This document shows, one piece after another, positions 1 to 6,747 of a DNA stretch of 13,704 bases (the first letter of the stretch is position 1; each line of letters begins with the position of its first letter). Source of the stretch: Candidatus Bipolaricaulota bacterium. GTDB taxonomy: Bacteria; Bipolaricaulota; Bipolaricaulia; Bipolaricaulales; Bipolaricaulaceae. The notes under the pieces are model-generated. The model saw only the letters and a program-made list of their open reading frames with translations, searched no databases and was not told the origin of the DNA. The stretch lies in assembly GCA_021163465.1 (NCBI GenBank), contig JAGGWU010000182.1, positions 1-13,704 on the forward strand, read 5' to 3'. A program made the translations under genes and the position numbers.

Positions 1-182
1 GCGCTGGTTTCGAACAGGGGGTCCCCGCTGGCTTGCGGCTTCCTCCAGGAGACCTCGCCCCTTATGGTCCAGAAGCGGGCCCTCTTGGAGGCGGTGGCCT
101 ACAACACTCCAGGTGTTCCTCACCCTCCCTTTGCCTTTACCTTGGATCCTCAGGGCTCTCTTCCCTCGGCCCCTCGATTAGT
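1..182 (+). pseudogene. Coding-like fragment cut by the left edge, unidentified
   Basis: Frame 1 is open from base 1. For about the first 38 codons nearly every third position is G or C while second positions are about half GC, the pattern of real coding DNA in this genome. The peptide contains SPLACGFLQETSPLMVQKR and then LLEAVAYNTPGV. After about base 115 that codon pattern fades in frame 1. A different frame then gives a hydrophobic tail (LQVFLTLPLPLPWIL) that stops near base 182. If frame 1 continued it would run through the tRNA promoter and into the tRNA gene, so it is unlikely to be intact. I read it as the 3' end of a gene, or a frameshifted remnant of one, whose start lies outside the window. 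I do not recognise the family. Codon bias is the only evidence. Confidence 0.3.
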
Positions 183-201
183 AAGACAGGCCCTCCCGTG
201 C

Positions 202-230
202 TTGACAGTCCTCCAACCGGAGCGGAAAAT
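202..230 (+). promoter_or_regulatory. Promoter of the tRNA-Ala gene
   Basis: A perfect -35 box, TTGACA, lies at 202-207. A 17-base spacer follows, then GAAAAT at 225-230, which matches four of six -10 positions. The predicted transcription start is at about 237, a few bases before the mature tRNA 5' end at 243. The -10 box is the weak part of the call; AAATAT shifted by two bases is an alternative. Confidence 0.5.
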
Positions 231-242
231 ATCATTGCGGTT

Positions 243-315
243 GGGGCCGTAGCTCAGTTGGGAGAGCGCTGGCATGGCATGCCAGAGGTCACGGGTTCAA
301 GTCCCGTCGGCTCCA
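243..315 (+). tRNA. tRNA-Ala (anticodon GGC)
   Basis: A full cloverleaf of 73 bases can be folded. The acceptor stem is GGGGCCG at 243-249 paired with CGGCTCC at 308-314, with discriminator A at 315. The third pair is G245 with T312, the G3:U70 wobble that is the classic identity element of alanine tRNA. The D arm is GCTC...GAGC. The anticodon stem is CTGGC/GCCAG around the loop ATGGCAT, giving anticodon GGC that reads GCC and GCU. The T arm is ACGGG-TTCAAGT-CCCGT. Positions 32 and 38 are A and T, as usual for tRNA-Ala(GGC). The 3' CCA is not encoded and must be added after transcription. Confidence 0.97.
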
Positions 316-635
316 GTACCTTTCTTCCGGTTTAGCTCTTTCGGCCACCCTAGGCCTCTTTGGGCTGGCAAGGGTCATCGTGGGGGAGACGGCGACCCCT
401 CCACAGAGGCTCATCCCCGATTTTCTCCCCGGGAAGCTCCCTCCCATAGGATTTCCGGAGCCCTCTGTTTGGAGTGGGAACGCCCGAGGAGAGGGATGAT
501 CGGCATTGGGAGGCCAGGCGTGCCTCGGTTCCGGAGGCCGATCTCTGTGCCCCGTGCTGTGGAAAGGCAAATAAAGATCGTGAGATACACGTTCTTCCCT
601 TGTTCGGCTAAGGCCCTTGAAACTTGGTTCAGATC
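316..635. other. 320-base gap without a recognisable gene
   Basis: No open frame here has coding-like codon use on either strand. The open frames that cross it run through the tRNA and show no third-position bias. I see no clear terminator for the tRNA, only a T-rich stretch at about 319-343. The one structured element is the nested hairpin at 498-543, listed separately. No known riboswitch, RNase P, tmRNA, SRP or 6S signature was recognised. Confidence 0.5.
498..543 (+). other. Nested hairpin in the gap upstream of the importer
   Basis: GATCGGC at 498-504 pairs perfectly with GCCGATC at 537-543. Inside it GAGGC at 510-514 pairs with GCCTC at 522-526. This makes a two-level stem of about 46 bases with an internal loop. 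No U-run follows, so it is not an intrinsic terminator. It lies about 90 bases upstream of the importer promoter, so it is probably not part of the importer transcript. It could belong to a small RNA, to the tRNA 3' trailer, or be chance in GC-rich DNA. Confidence 0.3.
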
Positions 636-664
636 TTGACTTGTTGCCTTTCTCGCGCTAAAAA
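636..664 (+). promoter_or_regulatory. Promoter of the peptide importer locus
   Basis: TTGACT at 636-641 matches five of six -35 bases. It is separated by 17 bases from TAAAAA at 659-664, which matches four of six -10 bases. The predicted start of transcription is at about 671, exactly where the first of two Shine-Dalgarno copies begins. The leader would then be about 60 bases long before the ATG at 733. Confidence 0.5.
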
Positions 665-668
665 TTTA

Positions 669-728
669 CGTAAGGAGGTGATACAAGGGGGGAAACTTTT
701 CCGGCTGATAAACTCTCGTAAGGAGGTG
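669..728 (+). repeat. Duplicated 12-base Shine-Dalgarno element
   Basis: The 12-mer CGTAAGGAGGTG occurs at 669-680 and again, perfectly, at 717-728. The second copy is the ribosome binding site of the binding-protein gene, four bases before its ATG at 733. The first copy has no ATG, GTG or TTG at a usable distance downstream, so it serves no visible gene. Reading from ATA at 681 gives a frame of 16 codons ending in TAA at 729-731, one base before the real ATG, but ATA would be a poor start. A ribosome standby site is the simplest guess. Confidence 0.6.
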
Positions 729-732
729 TAAT

Positions 733-3213
733 ATGTGGCGTAGAGCTATCGTTTGGTTAATAGCACTTTCGTTAAGTTTTATCGGTTTGGCCCGCACGGG
801 GGCCTGGGTGGACGAGGTGATCTTCTTCTCCGAGCCCAGCGCTGACAAAGCGATCGAGATGCTCAAAACCGGCGAAGCGGATCTTTACGCGTATTCTCTG
901 ACCCGTGCCGATCTTCTCCAGAAAGTTATCGAAGATCCGAACCTCAGCTACGCCAACTCCTATGCGGTTTATACTGAGCTCACCTTCAACCCCTATCCTG
1001 CCGATCCGGCCGTGATGCCAAAGGAGTTCAAGAACGGGATGCTGAACCCCTTTGCCGTTCCCGCGATCCGCGAGGCGATGAACTGGCTCATCGATCGGGA
1101 ATACATCGTGGAGGAGATCTACAAAGGCACCGCCGTTCCGCGATATCTTCCCCTAACCCCCTCCTTCCCGGATTACGCGAGGCTGATTGACAAGTGCCGC
1201 GAGCTTGAGGCGAAGTACGCTCACAATCCCCAGAAGGCTAAGGAGGTCATCTTCGCGGAGATGGAGAAGCTCGGGGCCGAGCTCGTGGACGGGAAGTGGT
1301 ATTACAAGGGTAAGCCGGTTACCATCATCTTCCTTATCCGCACCGAGGACGAGCGAAAGGAGATCGGCGACTACGTGGCCGGCCTCCTGGAGGAGCTCGG
1401 GTTCACGGTGGATCGTCGCTATGGTGTCTCCCGGGACCTCGCTAAGTGTTGGATCTTCACCGATCCAGCGGAGGGCTGTTTCCACATCTACACCGGCGGT
1501 TGGGTCACCACTGTGGTCTCCCGCGATCAGGGTGGCAACTTCGATTTCTTCTACACCAACCGTGGCTTGGGGGCACCGCTTTGGCAGGCCTACTATGTCA
1601 AGCCCGAGGCCGATGAGGTCTTCAAGAAACTCGCTTACAACGACTTCACCACCGTAGAAGAGCGGTTGGAGCTTATGCGCAAGGCCTTGGACTACGCGAT
1701 GGAAAACTCGGTGCGGGTTTGGTTGGCGAACGAGACCCCGTTCTTCGCGTTCCACAAAGATCTGAGTGTGGCCGTTGACCTTGCTGGAGGGGTATACGGC
1801 TCTTGGCTGTGGGCTTATTCCATCCATTGGAAGGATCCCGAAACCGGCCAGCCTAAGCCCGGCGGTACGGTCAGGATCGCCATCGGTGAGATGTTCAACG
1901 AGCCCTGGAACCCGGTGGCTGGTACCAACTGGATCTATGATCTGATGCCGATCCGCGGTACCGGCAACCCCTTCGTGTTGCCGGACCCCTTCACGGGACT
2001 CTATCACCCGCAAAGGGTGGAGAAGGCCGAAGTCTACGTAAAGGAGGGCTTGCCGGTTTCCAAGACCCTCGACTGGATAGAACTCAACTTCGTGGACGAG
2101 ATCAAGGTCCCCGAAGATGCCTGGGTGGATTGGGATGCGGCCAACCAGAGGTTCATCACTGTGGCCGAGAAGTTCCCCGAAGGGCTCACCGCCAAGGTCA
2201 AGGTGGTGATCCACTACGATCCCAACCTGTTCGAGGACACCTGGCACGACGGCTCCAAGTACTCTGTGGCCGATATCCTCCTCCCCTTCATCCTGACCTT
2301 CGACAGGGGTAAGGAGGATTCTCCTATCTTCGATGAGTCCGCAAAGCCCGATCTCGAGGCTTTCCTGGAGTACTTCAAAGGACTTAGGCTCATCTCTACG
2401 AACCCCTTGGTGATAGAGGTCTACACCGACACCTGGTATCTGGATGCCGAGTGGATCGTAGCCGATAACGTGATCGATGCCTTCTATGCCCAGGGTCCCG
2501 GGGCCTGGCACACGGTGGCTCTCGGGATCAAGGCCGAAGCCGCGGGCGAGGCGGCCTTCTCCAGCGACAAGGCCGACAAGAAGGGTGTCGAGTGGTTGAG
2601 CTACATCGCGGGTCCAACCCTGGATGTACTCAGGAGGTACCTCGATGAGGCTCTAGCCGAGGGTTACGTCCCCTACGCCAACGTGCTCGGCCAGTACGTG
2701 AGCAAAGAGGAGGCCGTTGCCCGCTACGAGAACCTCAAGAAGTGGGTGGAGGAGAAGGGCCACTTCTGGGTCGGTGATGGCCCGTTCTACGTCGACTCCG
2801 TCGACACATTGGCCCGCACCATTACCCTCAAACGGTTCGAGGCCTTCCGCGATCCCGCCGACAAGTGGCTCCGCTTCGCTGAGCCCAAGATCGCCCAGAT
2901 CGATTTCCTCGGCGCTCCAGAGGTCTTGGAGATCGGCACAGGTGCCGTGATTCCGGTGAACATCACCTTCAAGGGTGAACCCTATCCGCCGGAGGAGATC
3001 GAGTTCGTGAAGTACCTCCTCTTCGACGCAGAGGGCAACCTCGTTACCGTGGGCACCGCCGAGTACGCGGGCGGCCCCACCTGGAACGTGGTCCTCCCGC
3101 CCGAGCTCACCGAGAAGCTCCCGGAGGGCACGGTGAAGCTCGAGGTGGCCGTCTGCTCGAAGGTAGTGGCCATCCCGTCCTTCGCTTCCGTCGAGTTCAT
3201 CGCCGTTCCGTAG
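733..3213 (+). CDS. Family 5 ABC transporter solute-binding protein, segment order permuted
   Basis: This 826-residue exported protein should capture a peptide-like or sugar ligand for the importer encoded downstream. A signal peptide is visible at residues 1-24 (basic start, hydrophobic core, cut near RTGA/W). Family 5 landmarks are present but in unusual order. Residues 25-360 carry features normally found in the C-terminal half: the A-EMLKTGEADLY segment (40-52), NPFAVPAIREAMNWLIDREYIV (105-126), and a Y-NPQKAKEV..LGF segment (162-224). Residues 376-720 carry what is normally N-terminal: PGGTVRIAIG (376-385), WHDGSKYSVADI (504-515) and GDGPFYVDSVD (681-691) with a following TITLKRFE. Residues 725-826 look like a beta-sandwich domain. 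Usual family length is 500-600. Codon use is strongly biased, which suits high expression. The start is fixed by AAGGAGGTG before the ATG. Substrate is not readable from sequence. Confidence 0.9.
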   Translation: MWRRAIVWLIALSLSFIGLARTGAWVDEVIFFSEPSADKAIEMLKTGEADLYAYSLTRADLLQKVIEDPNLSYANSYAVYTELTFNPYPADPAVMPKEFKNGMLNPFAVPAIREAMNWLIDREYIVEEIYKGTAVPRYLPLTPSFPDYARLIDKCRELEAKYAHNPQKAKEVIFAEMEKLGAELVDGKWYYKGKPVTIIFLIRTEDERKEIGDYVAGLLEELGFTVDRRYGVSRDLAKCWIFTDPAEGCFHIYTGGWVTTVVSRDQGGNFDFFYTNRGLGAPLWQAYYVKPEADEVFKKLAYNDFTTVEERLELMRKALDYAMENSVRVWLANETPFFAFHKDLSVAVDLAGGVYGSWLWAYSIHWKDPETGQPKPGGTVRIAIGEMFNEPWNPVAGTNWIYDLMPIRGTGNPFVLPDPFTGLYHPQRVEKAEVYVKEGLPVSKTLDWIELNFVDEIKVPEDAWVDWDAANQRFITVAEKFPEGLTAKVKVVIHYDPNLFEDTWHDGSKYSVADILLPFILTFDRGKEDSPIFDESAKPDLEAFLEYFKGLRLISTNPLVIEVYTDTWYLDAEWIVADNVIDAFYAQGPGAWHTVALGIKAEAAGEAAFSSDKADKKGVEWLSYIAGPTLDVLRRYLDEALAEGYVPYANVLGQYVSKEEAVARYENLKKWVEEKGHFWVGDGPFYVDSVDTLARTITLKRFEAFRDPADKWLRFAEPKIAQIDFLGAPEVLEIGTGAVIPVNITFKGEPYPPEEIEFVKYLLFDAEGNLVTVGTAEYAGGPTWNVVLPPELTEKLPEGTVKLEVAVCSKVVAIPSFASVEFIAVP

Positions 3214-3222
3214 CCCTTGGGG

Positions 3223-3261
3223 AAAAGGCCCGGGAGGCTTGAACCTCCCGGGCCTTTTTTT
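3223..3261 (+). terminator. Strong intrinsic terminator after the binding-protein gene
   Basis: GGCCCGGGAGG at 3227-3237 pairs perfectly with CCTCCCGGGCC at 3244-3254 around the six-base loop CTTGAA. The stem extends by four A-U pairs and is followed by a run of seven T. It starts about 10 bases after the binding-protein stop and sits between that gene and the permeases. Partial read-through would give more binding protein than channel, a common arrangement in ABC importers. Confidence 0.92.
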
Positions 3262-3266
3262 ATACT
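3239..3266 (+). promoter_or_regulatory. Possible internal promoter nested in the terminator
   Basis: TTGAAC at 3239-3244 lies in the hairpin loop and matches four of six -35 bases. After 16 bases comes TATACT at 3261-3266, matching five of six -10 bases. Transcription would begin near 3273, leaving a 45-base leader before the permease start. It could allow permease expression independent of the upstream promoter. The match may be chance, because the T-run makes -10-like strings likely. Confidence 0.35.
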
Positions 3267-3318
3267 TGCTTTTGCAAACCTCACCGGATCCTTCTAAGGA
3301 GACCGAGGAGAGTCAAGG

Positions 3319-4434
3319 TTGGCGCGAAAAGGGCTTCAGTCGTTGATAAGACTGGCACGTTATACCTTCATGCGGGCAGTTGCCATCTTTTTTGCGCTGG
3401 TGGTAGGCATATTCCTCACCATTGTGATAGCTAACATGGGCGGCTACGTGGACAAGATAAAAAAGGCTCAGGTAGAGGAATCCATAAGCATGTCGGTCTT
3501 CACGAACCCCGCGTACAAGAATCTCACCACCGAAGAAAAACGGGAGCTTATCGATAAGCTGGTCGCGCTTGAGCTCGAACGCTTGGGCCTTGACAAACCT
3601 TTCATCAGGCTCGACCGCAATTTTTTGAGGTCACGGGCGTTCAGGTACCTGATCGATGCCTTAACCCTGAATTTCGGTTTCGCCGAGCATATCCACTCCA
3701 CAAGCGGCTCAAAACGTGTTTGGATAATAATTAAAGAGAGACTACCCTATTCGGTGCTGCTCTTCACTAGCGCAAACCTGATTGTGTTTTTCACCTCGAT
3801 CTACGTCGCTCTGGTTCTCTCGAGGCGGTACGGGAGCATATGGGACAGGCTTTCGGTATCCCTCGCCCCCCTTTCCACGGCACCCCCGTGGTTCTATGGG
3901 GTCATCTTGATCCTCATTTTCGCCGCTAGCTTGCGGCTTCTTCCGTTCGGAGGGTTCGTGAGCATACCCCCGCCGAAGAGCCCCTTTGCATATGCACTTA
4001 GCGTAATCTTGCATATGATCCTTCCGCTTTCTGCCTGGTTCATTTCGGGAATCTTCGCCTCGGTTTACAGCTGGCGCACCTTTTTCCTCATCTACTCAAG
4101 CGAAGACTATGTGGAGATGGCGCGGGCGAAGGGGGTGCCGGGCAGGGAACTGGAGCGCCGCTATATCCTTAGGCCTACCCTTCCGCCTATAATCACAAGC
4201 CTCGCCCTCATGCTAATATCCGCGTGGATGGGCGCGATAATCACCGAATCGGTGTTCAAGTGGCCTGGCCTTGGAACCCTCTATATGGAAGCCATAAATA
4301 GCTTCGATACACCCGTCATCGTCGGCTTGACCATGATCTATGCCTACCTTTTGGGGATCACGGTTTTTGTACTTGATTTCGTTTACGCATTGGTCGATCC
4401 ACGGATAAAGGTGGGGGGAGGAAGCGCGACATGA
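3319..4434 (+). CDS. Dpp/Opp-type ABC transporter permease, first subunit (DppB-like)
   Basis: This 371-residue membrane protein should form half of the channel of the peptide-type importer. Predicted membrane helices lie at about 18-38, 145-167, 186-208, 225-250, 290-312 and 332-357. The cytoplasmic EAA loop that contacts the ATPase is at about 262-290 (EDYVEMARAKGVPGRELERR), and the protein ends with the typical YALVDPRI. The stretch between helices 1 and 2, residues 40-144, is charged and helical-looking and makes this protein longer than most relatives of 300-340. The start is TTG at 3319, supported by GAGGAG at 3305-3310 eight bases upstream; the next methionine, residue 18, would cut into helix 1. 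Its stop overlaps the next gene by ATGA. Codon use is less biased than in the binding-protein gene. Confidence 0.93.
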   Translation: MARKGLQSLIRLARYTFMRAVAIFFALVVGIFLTIVIANMGGYVDKIKKAQVEESISMSVFTNPAYKNLTTEEKRELIDKLVALELERLGLDKPFIRLDRNFLRSRAFRYLIDALTLNFGFAEHIHSTSGSKRVWIIIKERLPYSVLLFTSANLIVFFTSIYVALVLSRRYGSIWDRLSVSLAPLSTAPPWFYGVILILIFAASLRLLPFGGFVSIPPPKSPFAYALSVILHMILPLSAWFISGIFASVYSWRTFFLIYSSEDYVEMARAKGVPGRELERRYILRPTLPPIITSLALMLISAWMGAIITESVFKWPGLGTLYMEAINSFDTPVIVGLTMIYAYLLGITVFVLDFVYALVDPRIKVGGGSAT

Positions 4435-5783
4435 AGCGATTGTGGGAGACCCTCCAAGAGCTTACACGATTCAAATCGGCTTTGGTCGGGTTGGGAATCT
4501 TGGCCTTCATCGTGGCACTGGCTATATATACCGTAATAGCCATCCCATATGGAGAGGCTGTGAGGCTTTGGCGGGGCGGCGAGGACGTGTGGCGTTACAA
4601 TCCCGTTAACGCCAAGCCGGCATGGATCAGTTACTTTACCCCCAGGAAACTTCCCCAAACGCGCGTCCTAAGATCGGAGGAGCACGCTCAGATGGAAGAA
4701 GAGACGGTGGGAAAGACATCCCGGAAGGTCACCATTACTTACCAATTCCGCTATACTGCTGACCTTCCTCCCTCGGAGCTTGCATTGGTTTATAAGCCGG
4801 TGTTCAAGAAGAAGAGCCCTTTGGTTTCGGTGACCTGGGTAACCCCTGATGGCCGGGAGTATACCTTCGGGAGAATCACCGTAAAGTCGGTAAGCGTGCA
4901 CGGGAGGTACTGGTACTCGGTTTCCCGTGACCAAAAGCTCGTGCAGTTGTTCGGTACCCAGAACGTAGAGGAGGGACTCTTTTGCCGAGCCGATGACCCG
5001 AAAAGGGTTCAAAAAGGGGATCACAGGGTAGTGATTACCGCTTATCTTTTCGAGCCGGATGCGTCCATTGAAACTGAGCTCGTGCTTTACGGCACCGTAC
5101 ATGGGTTGGCGGGAACCGATCATTTGCGGCGAGACATTATGGTCGGCCTGCTTTGGGGCACTCCGGTGGCCCTCTCCTTTGGTTTGGCTGCATCGTTGGG
5201 CACTATGATCACTTCGGTAATCATCGCGGCCCTGGGGGCTTGGTTTGGGGGCTTTGTTGATTCTCTTATACAAAGGCTTACCGAGATCCGGATGATCATC
5301 CCCACCCTCCCTATCCTCATCATGGTGGGAATGTTTTTCTCAAAAAGCATTTGGGTCATTTTGGCGACCCTCCTTGTCCTTAACATTATCGAGTCGTCGG
5401 TCAAGAACTACCGCGCTATTTTCCTCCAGGAAAAGAACGCGCCCTATATCGAGGCGGCGCGGAGCTACGGAGCGGGCCACATGAGGATCATCTTCCGGTA
5501 CCTGATCCCTCGCGTGATCCCCTGGCTTATCCCGTCCTTTGTACTCGCTGTACCGAGCTATGTGTTCTTGGAAGCGGCCCTCGCGGTTTTGGGTTTGGGG
5601 GACCCGGTTCTCCCTACCTGGGGAAAGGTTCTCTCGGATGCCTATGGAAGGGGGGCCCTTTTTCAGGGTCACTATTACTGGGTGCTTGAGCCGGCGTTTA
5701 TGTTGATGGTAACGGGATTTGGGTTCACCATGATCGGCCATGCGCTGGATAGGATCTTCAATCCCAGGTTGAGGGAGATTTGA
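4431..5783 (+). CDS. Dpp/Opp-type ABC transporter permease, second subunit (DppC-like), large insert
   Basis: This 450-residue protein should form the other half of the importer channel. Helix 1 is at about 17-39 and the remaining helices lie after residue 240. The family landmark GTDHLRRDI (normally GTDELGRD) is at 228-236, and the EAA loop is at about 337-365 (APYIEAARSYGAGHMRIIFR). The protein ends with NPRLRE, as usual. Typical length is about 300. The excess is an insert of about 185 residues (40-225) just after helix 1, which should face outside. It is rich in alternating beta-strand-like segments (VTITYQFRYTA, LVSVTWVTPDG) and is unlike the rest of the protein. The gene starts inside the stop of the first permease (ATGA) and is followed by the first ATPase after one base, so translation is probably coupled. 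Confidence 0.92.
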   Translation: MKRLWETLQELTRFKSALVGLGILAFIVALAIYTVIAIPYGEAVRLWRGGEDVWRYNPVNAKPAWISYFTPRKLPQTRVLRSEEHAQMEEETVGKTSRKVTITYQFRYTADLPPSELALVYKPVFKKKSPLVSVTWVTPDGREYTFGRITVKSVSVHGRYWYSVSRDQKLVQLFGTQNVEEGLFCRADDPKRVQKGDHRVVITAYLFEPDASIETELVLYGTVHGLAGTDHLRRDIMVGLLWGTPVALSFGLAASLGTMITSVIIAALGAWFGGFVDSLIQRLTEIRMIIPTLPILIMVGMFFSKSIWVILATLLVLNIIESSVKNYRAIFLQEKNAPYIEAARSYGAGHMRIIFRYLIPRVIPWLIPSFVLAVPSYVFLEAALAVLGLGDPVLPTWGKVLSDAYGRGALFQGHYYWVLEPAFMLMVTGFGFTMIGHALDRIFNPRLREI

Positions 5784-5784
5784 A

Positions 5785-6738
5785 ATGGAAGCACTCCTTA
5801 AGGTCGAGGATCTCAAGCTCTACTTTCGGACTACCAAGGGTGTGGTCCAAGCGGTGGACGGGGTGAGCTTCGAGCTCGCCTCCCACACGGCCATGGTCAT
5901 TGTGGGTGAATCCGGCTGCGGCAAAAGCTCGCTCGCCAAGGCGATCCTCAGGCTCCTTCCCCGTAACACCCATACCTACACCGGGAAGATCTACATCGAT
6001 GGCATCGATGCCATGTCCTTGAGCGACGAACAGTTCCGTCGCCAGATTCGTTGGCAGAAGATCTCATACGTGGCCCAGGCGGCCATGAACGCCCTCAATC
6101 CGGTTATTAAGGTGGGCTCCCAAGTGGCTGAACCTCTACTCATACACCGCAGGATGAGGAAAGAGGAGGCTTTGAGGAAGGTGGTGGAGACCTTCCAGAT
6201 CGTGGGGGTTCCCACCGACTTCGTCGACCGTTACCCCTTTGAGCTCTCGGGGGGAATGCGGCAGCGGGCGGTGATCGCCATGGCCCTGGTGACCAATCCC
6301 AAGCTCGTGATCCTGGACGAGCCCACTTCGGCCCTGGATGTCCTGACACAGGCGAACATCATGAACGCGCTGAAGAGGATCAAGGAGGAGTTTGAACTCA
6401 CCTACATCCTCATCACCCATGACATCGCCACCTCGAGCGAGCTAGCGGAGAGGGCCATGGTGATGTACGCGGGACAGATCGTGGAGCTGGGAAATGCGGG
6501 GCATTTCTACCTCGAGCCGCTGCACCCCTATTCCCAGAAACTTATGGCCAGCGTCCCCACCTTACGGGAGGACAAGGAACTCGATTTCATTCCGGGACAG
6601 CCCCCCAGCCTCATCAACCCCCCCGCGGGCTGCCGTTTCGCCCCGCGTTGCCACAAGCGCTTTTCTGCCTGTGATCGGGAGCCGCCCATGGTGGATTACA
6701 AAGATGGCCGTAAAATAAAGTGCCATCTCTACGCGTAG
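5785..6738 (+). CDS. Peptide ABC transporter ATPase, first subunit (DppD-like)
   Basis: This 317-residue cytoplasmic ATPase powers the importer with its partner encoded next. Walker A is GESGCGKSS at 41-49, the Q-loop glutamine is at 98, the signature is LSGGMRQR at 154-161, Walker B is LVILDE at 174-179, and the H-loop histidine is at 212 (ITHD). All catalytic residues are present. Residues 240-317 form the C-terminal extension of Opp/Dpp ATPases, with HPYS, PGQPPSLINPP and four cysteines (283, 289, 296, 313) in CRFAPRC...C...C spacing. In characterised relatives that extension can hold an iron-sulfur cluster. The start one base after the previous stop has GAGGGAGA just upstream. Length is normal for the family. 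Confidence 0.96.
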   Translation: MEALLKVEDLKLYFRTTKGVVQAVDGVSFELASHTAMVIVGESGCGKSSLAKAILRLLPRNTHTYTGKIYIDGIDAMSLSDEQFRRQIRWQKISYVAQAAMNALNPVIKVGSQVAEPLLIHRRMRKEEALRKVVETFQIVGVPTDFVDRYPFELSGGMRQRAVIAMALVTNPKLVILDEPTSALDVLTQANIMNALKRIKEEFELTYILITHDIATSSELAERAMVMYAGQIVELGNAGHFYLEPLHPYSQKLMASVPTLREDKELDFIPGQPPSLINPPAGCRFAPRCHKRFSACDREPPMVDYKDGRKIKCHLYA

Positions 6739-6747
6739 GTGGAGGAA

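Noticed and set aside
274..639. Open frames on both strands across the tRNA and the following gap
   Set aside because: They start inside the tRNA gene or end in its shadow and lack third-position bias.
1153..2511. A 452-codon open frame on the minus strand
   Set aside because: It is the antisense shadow of the highly biased binding-protein gene; its peptide has no recognisable domain and it has no ribosome site.
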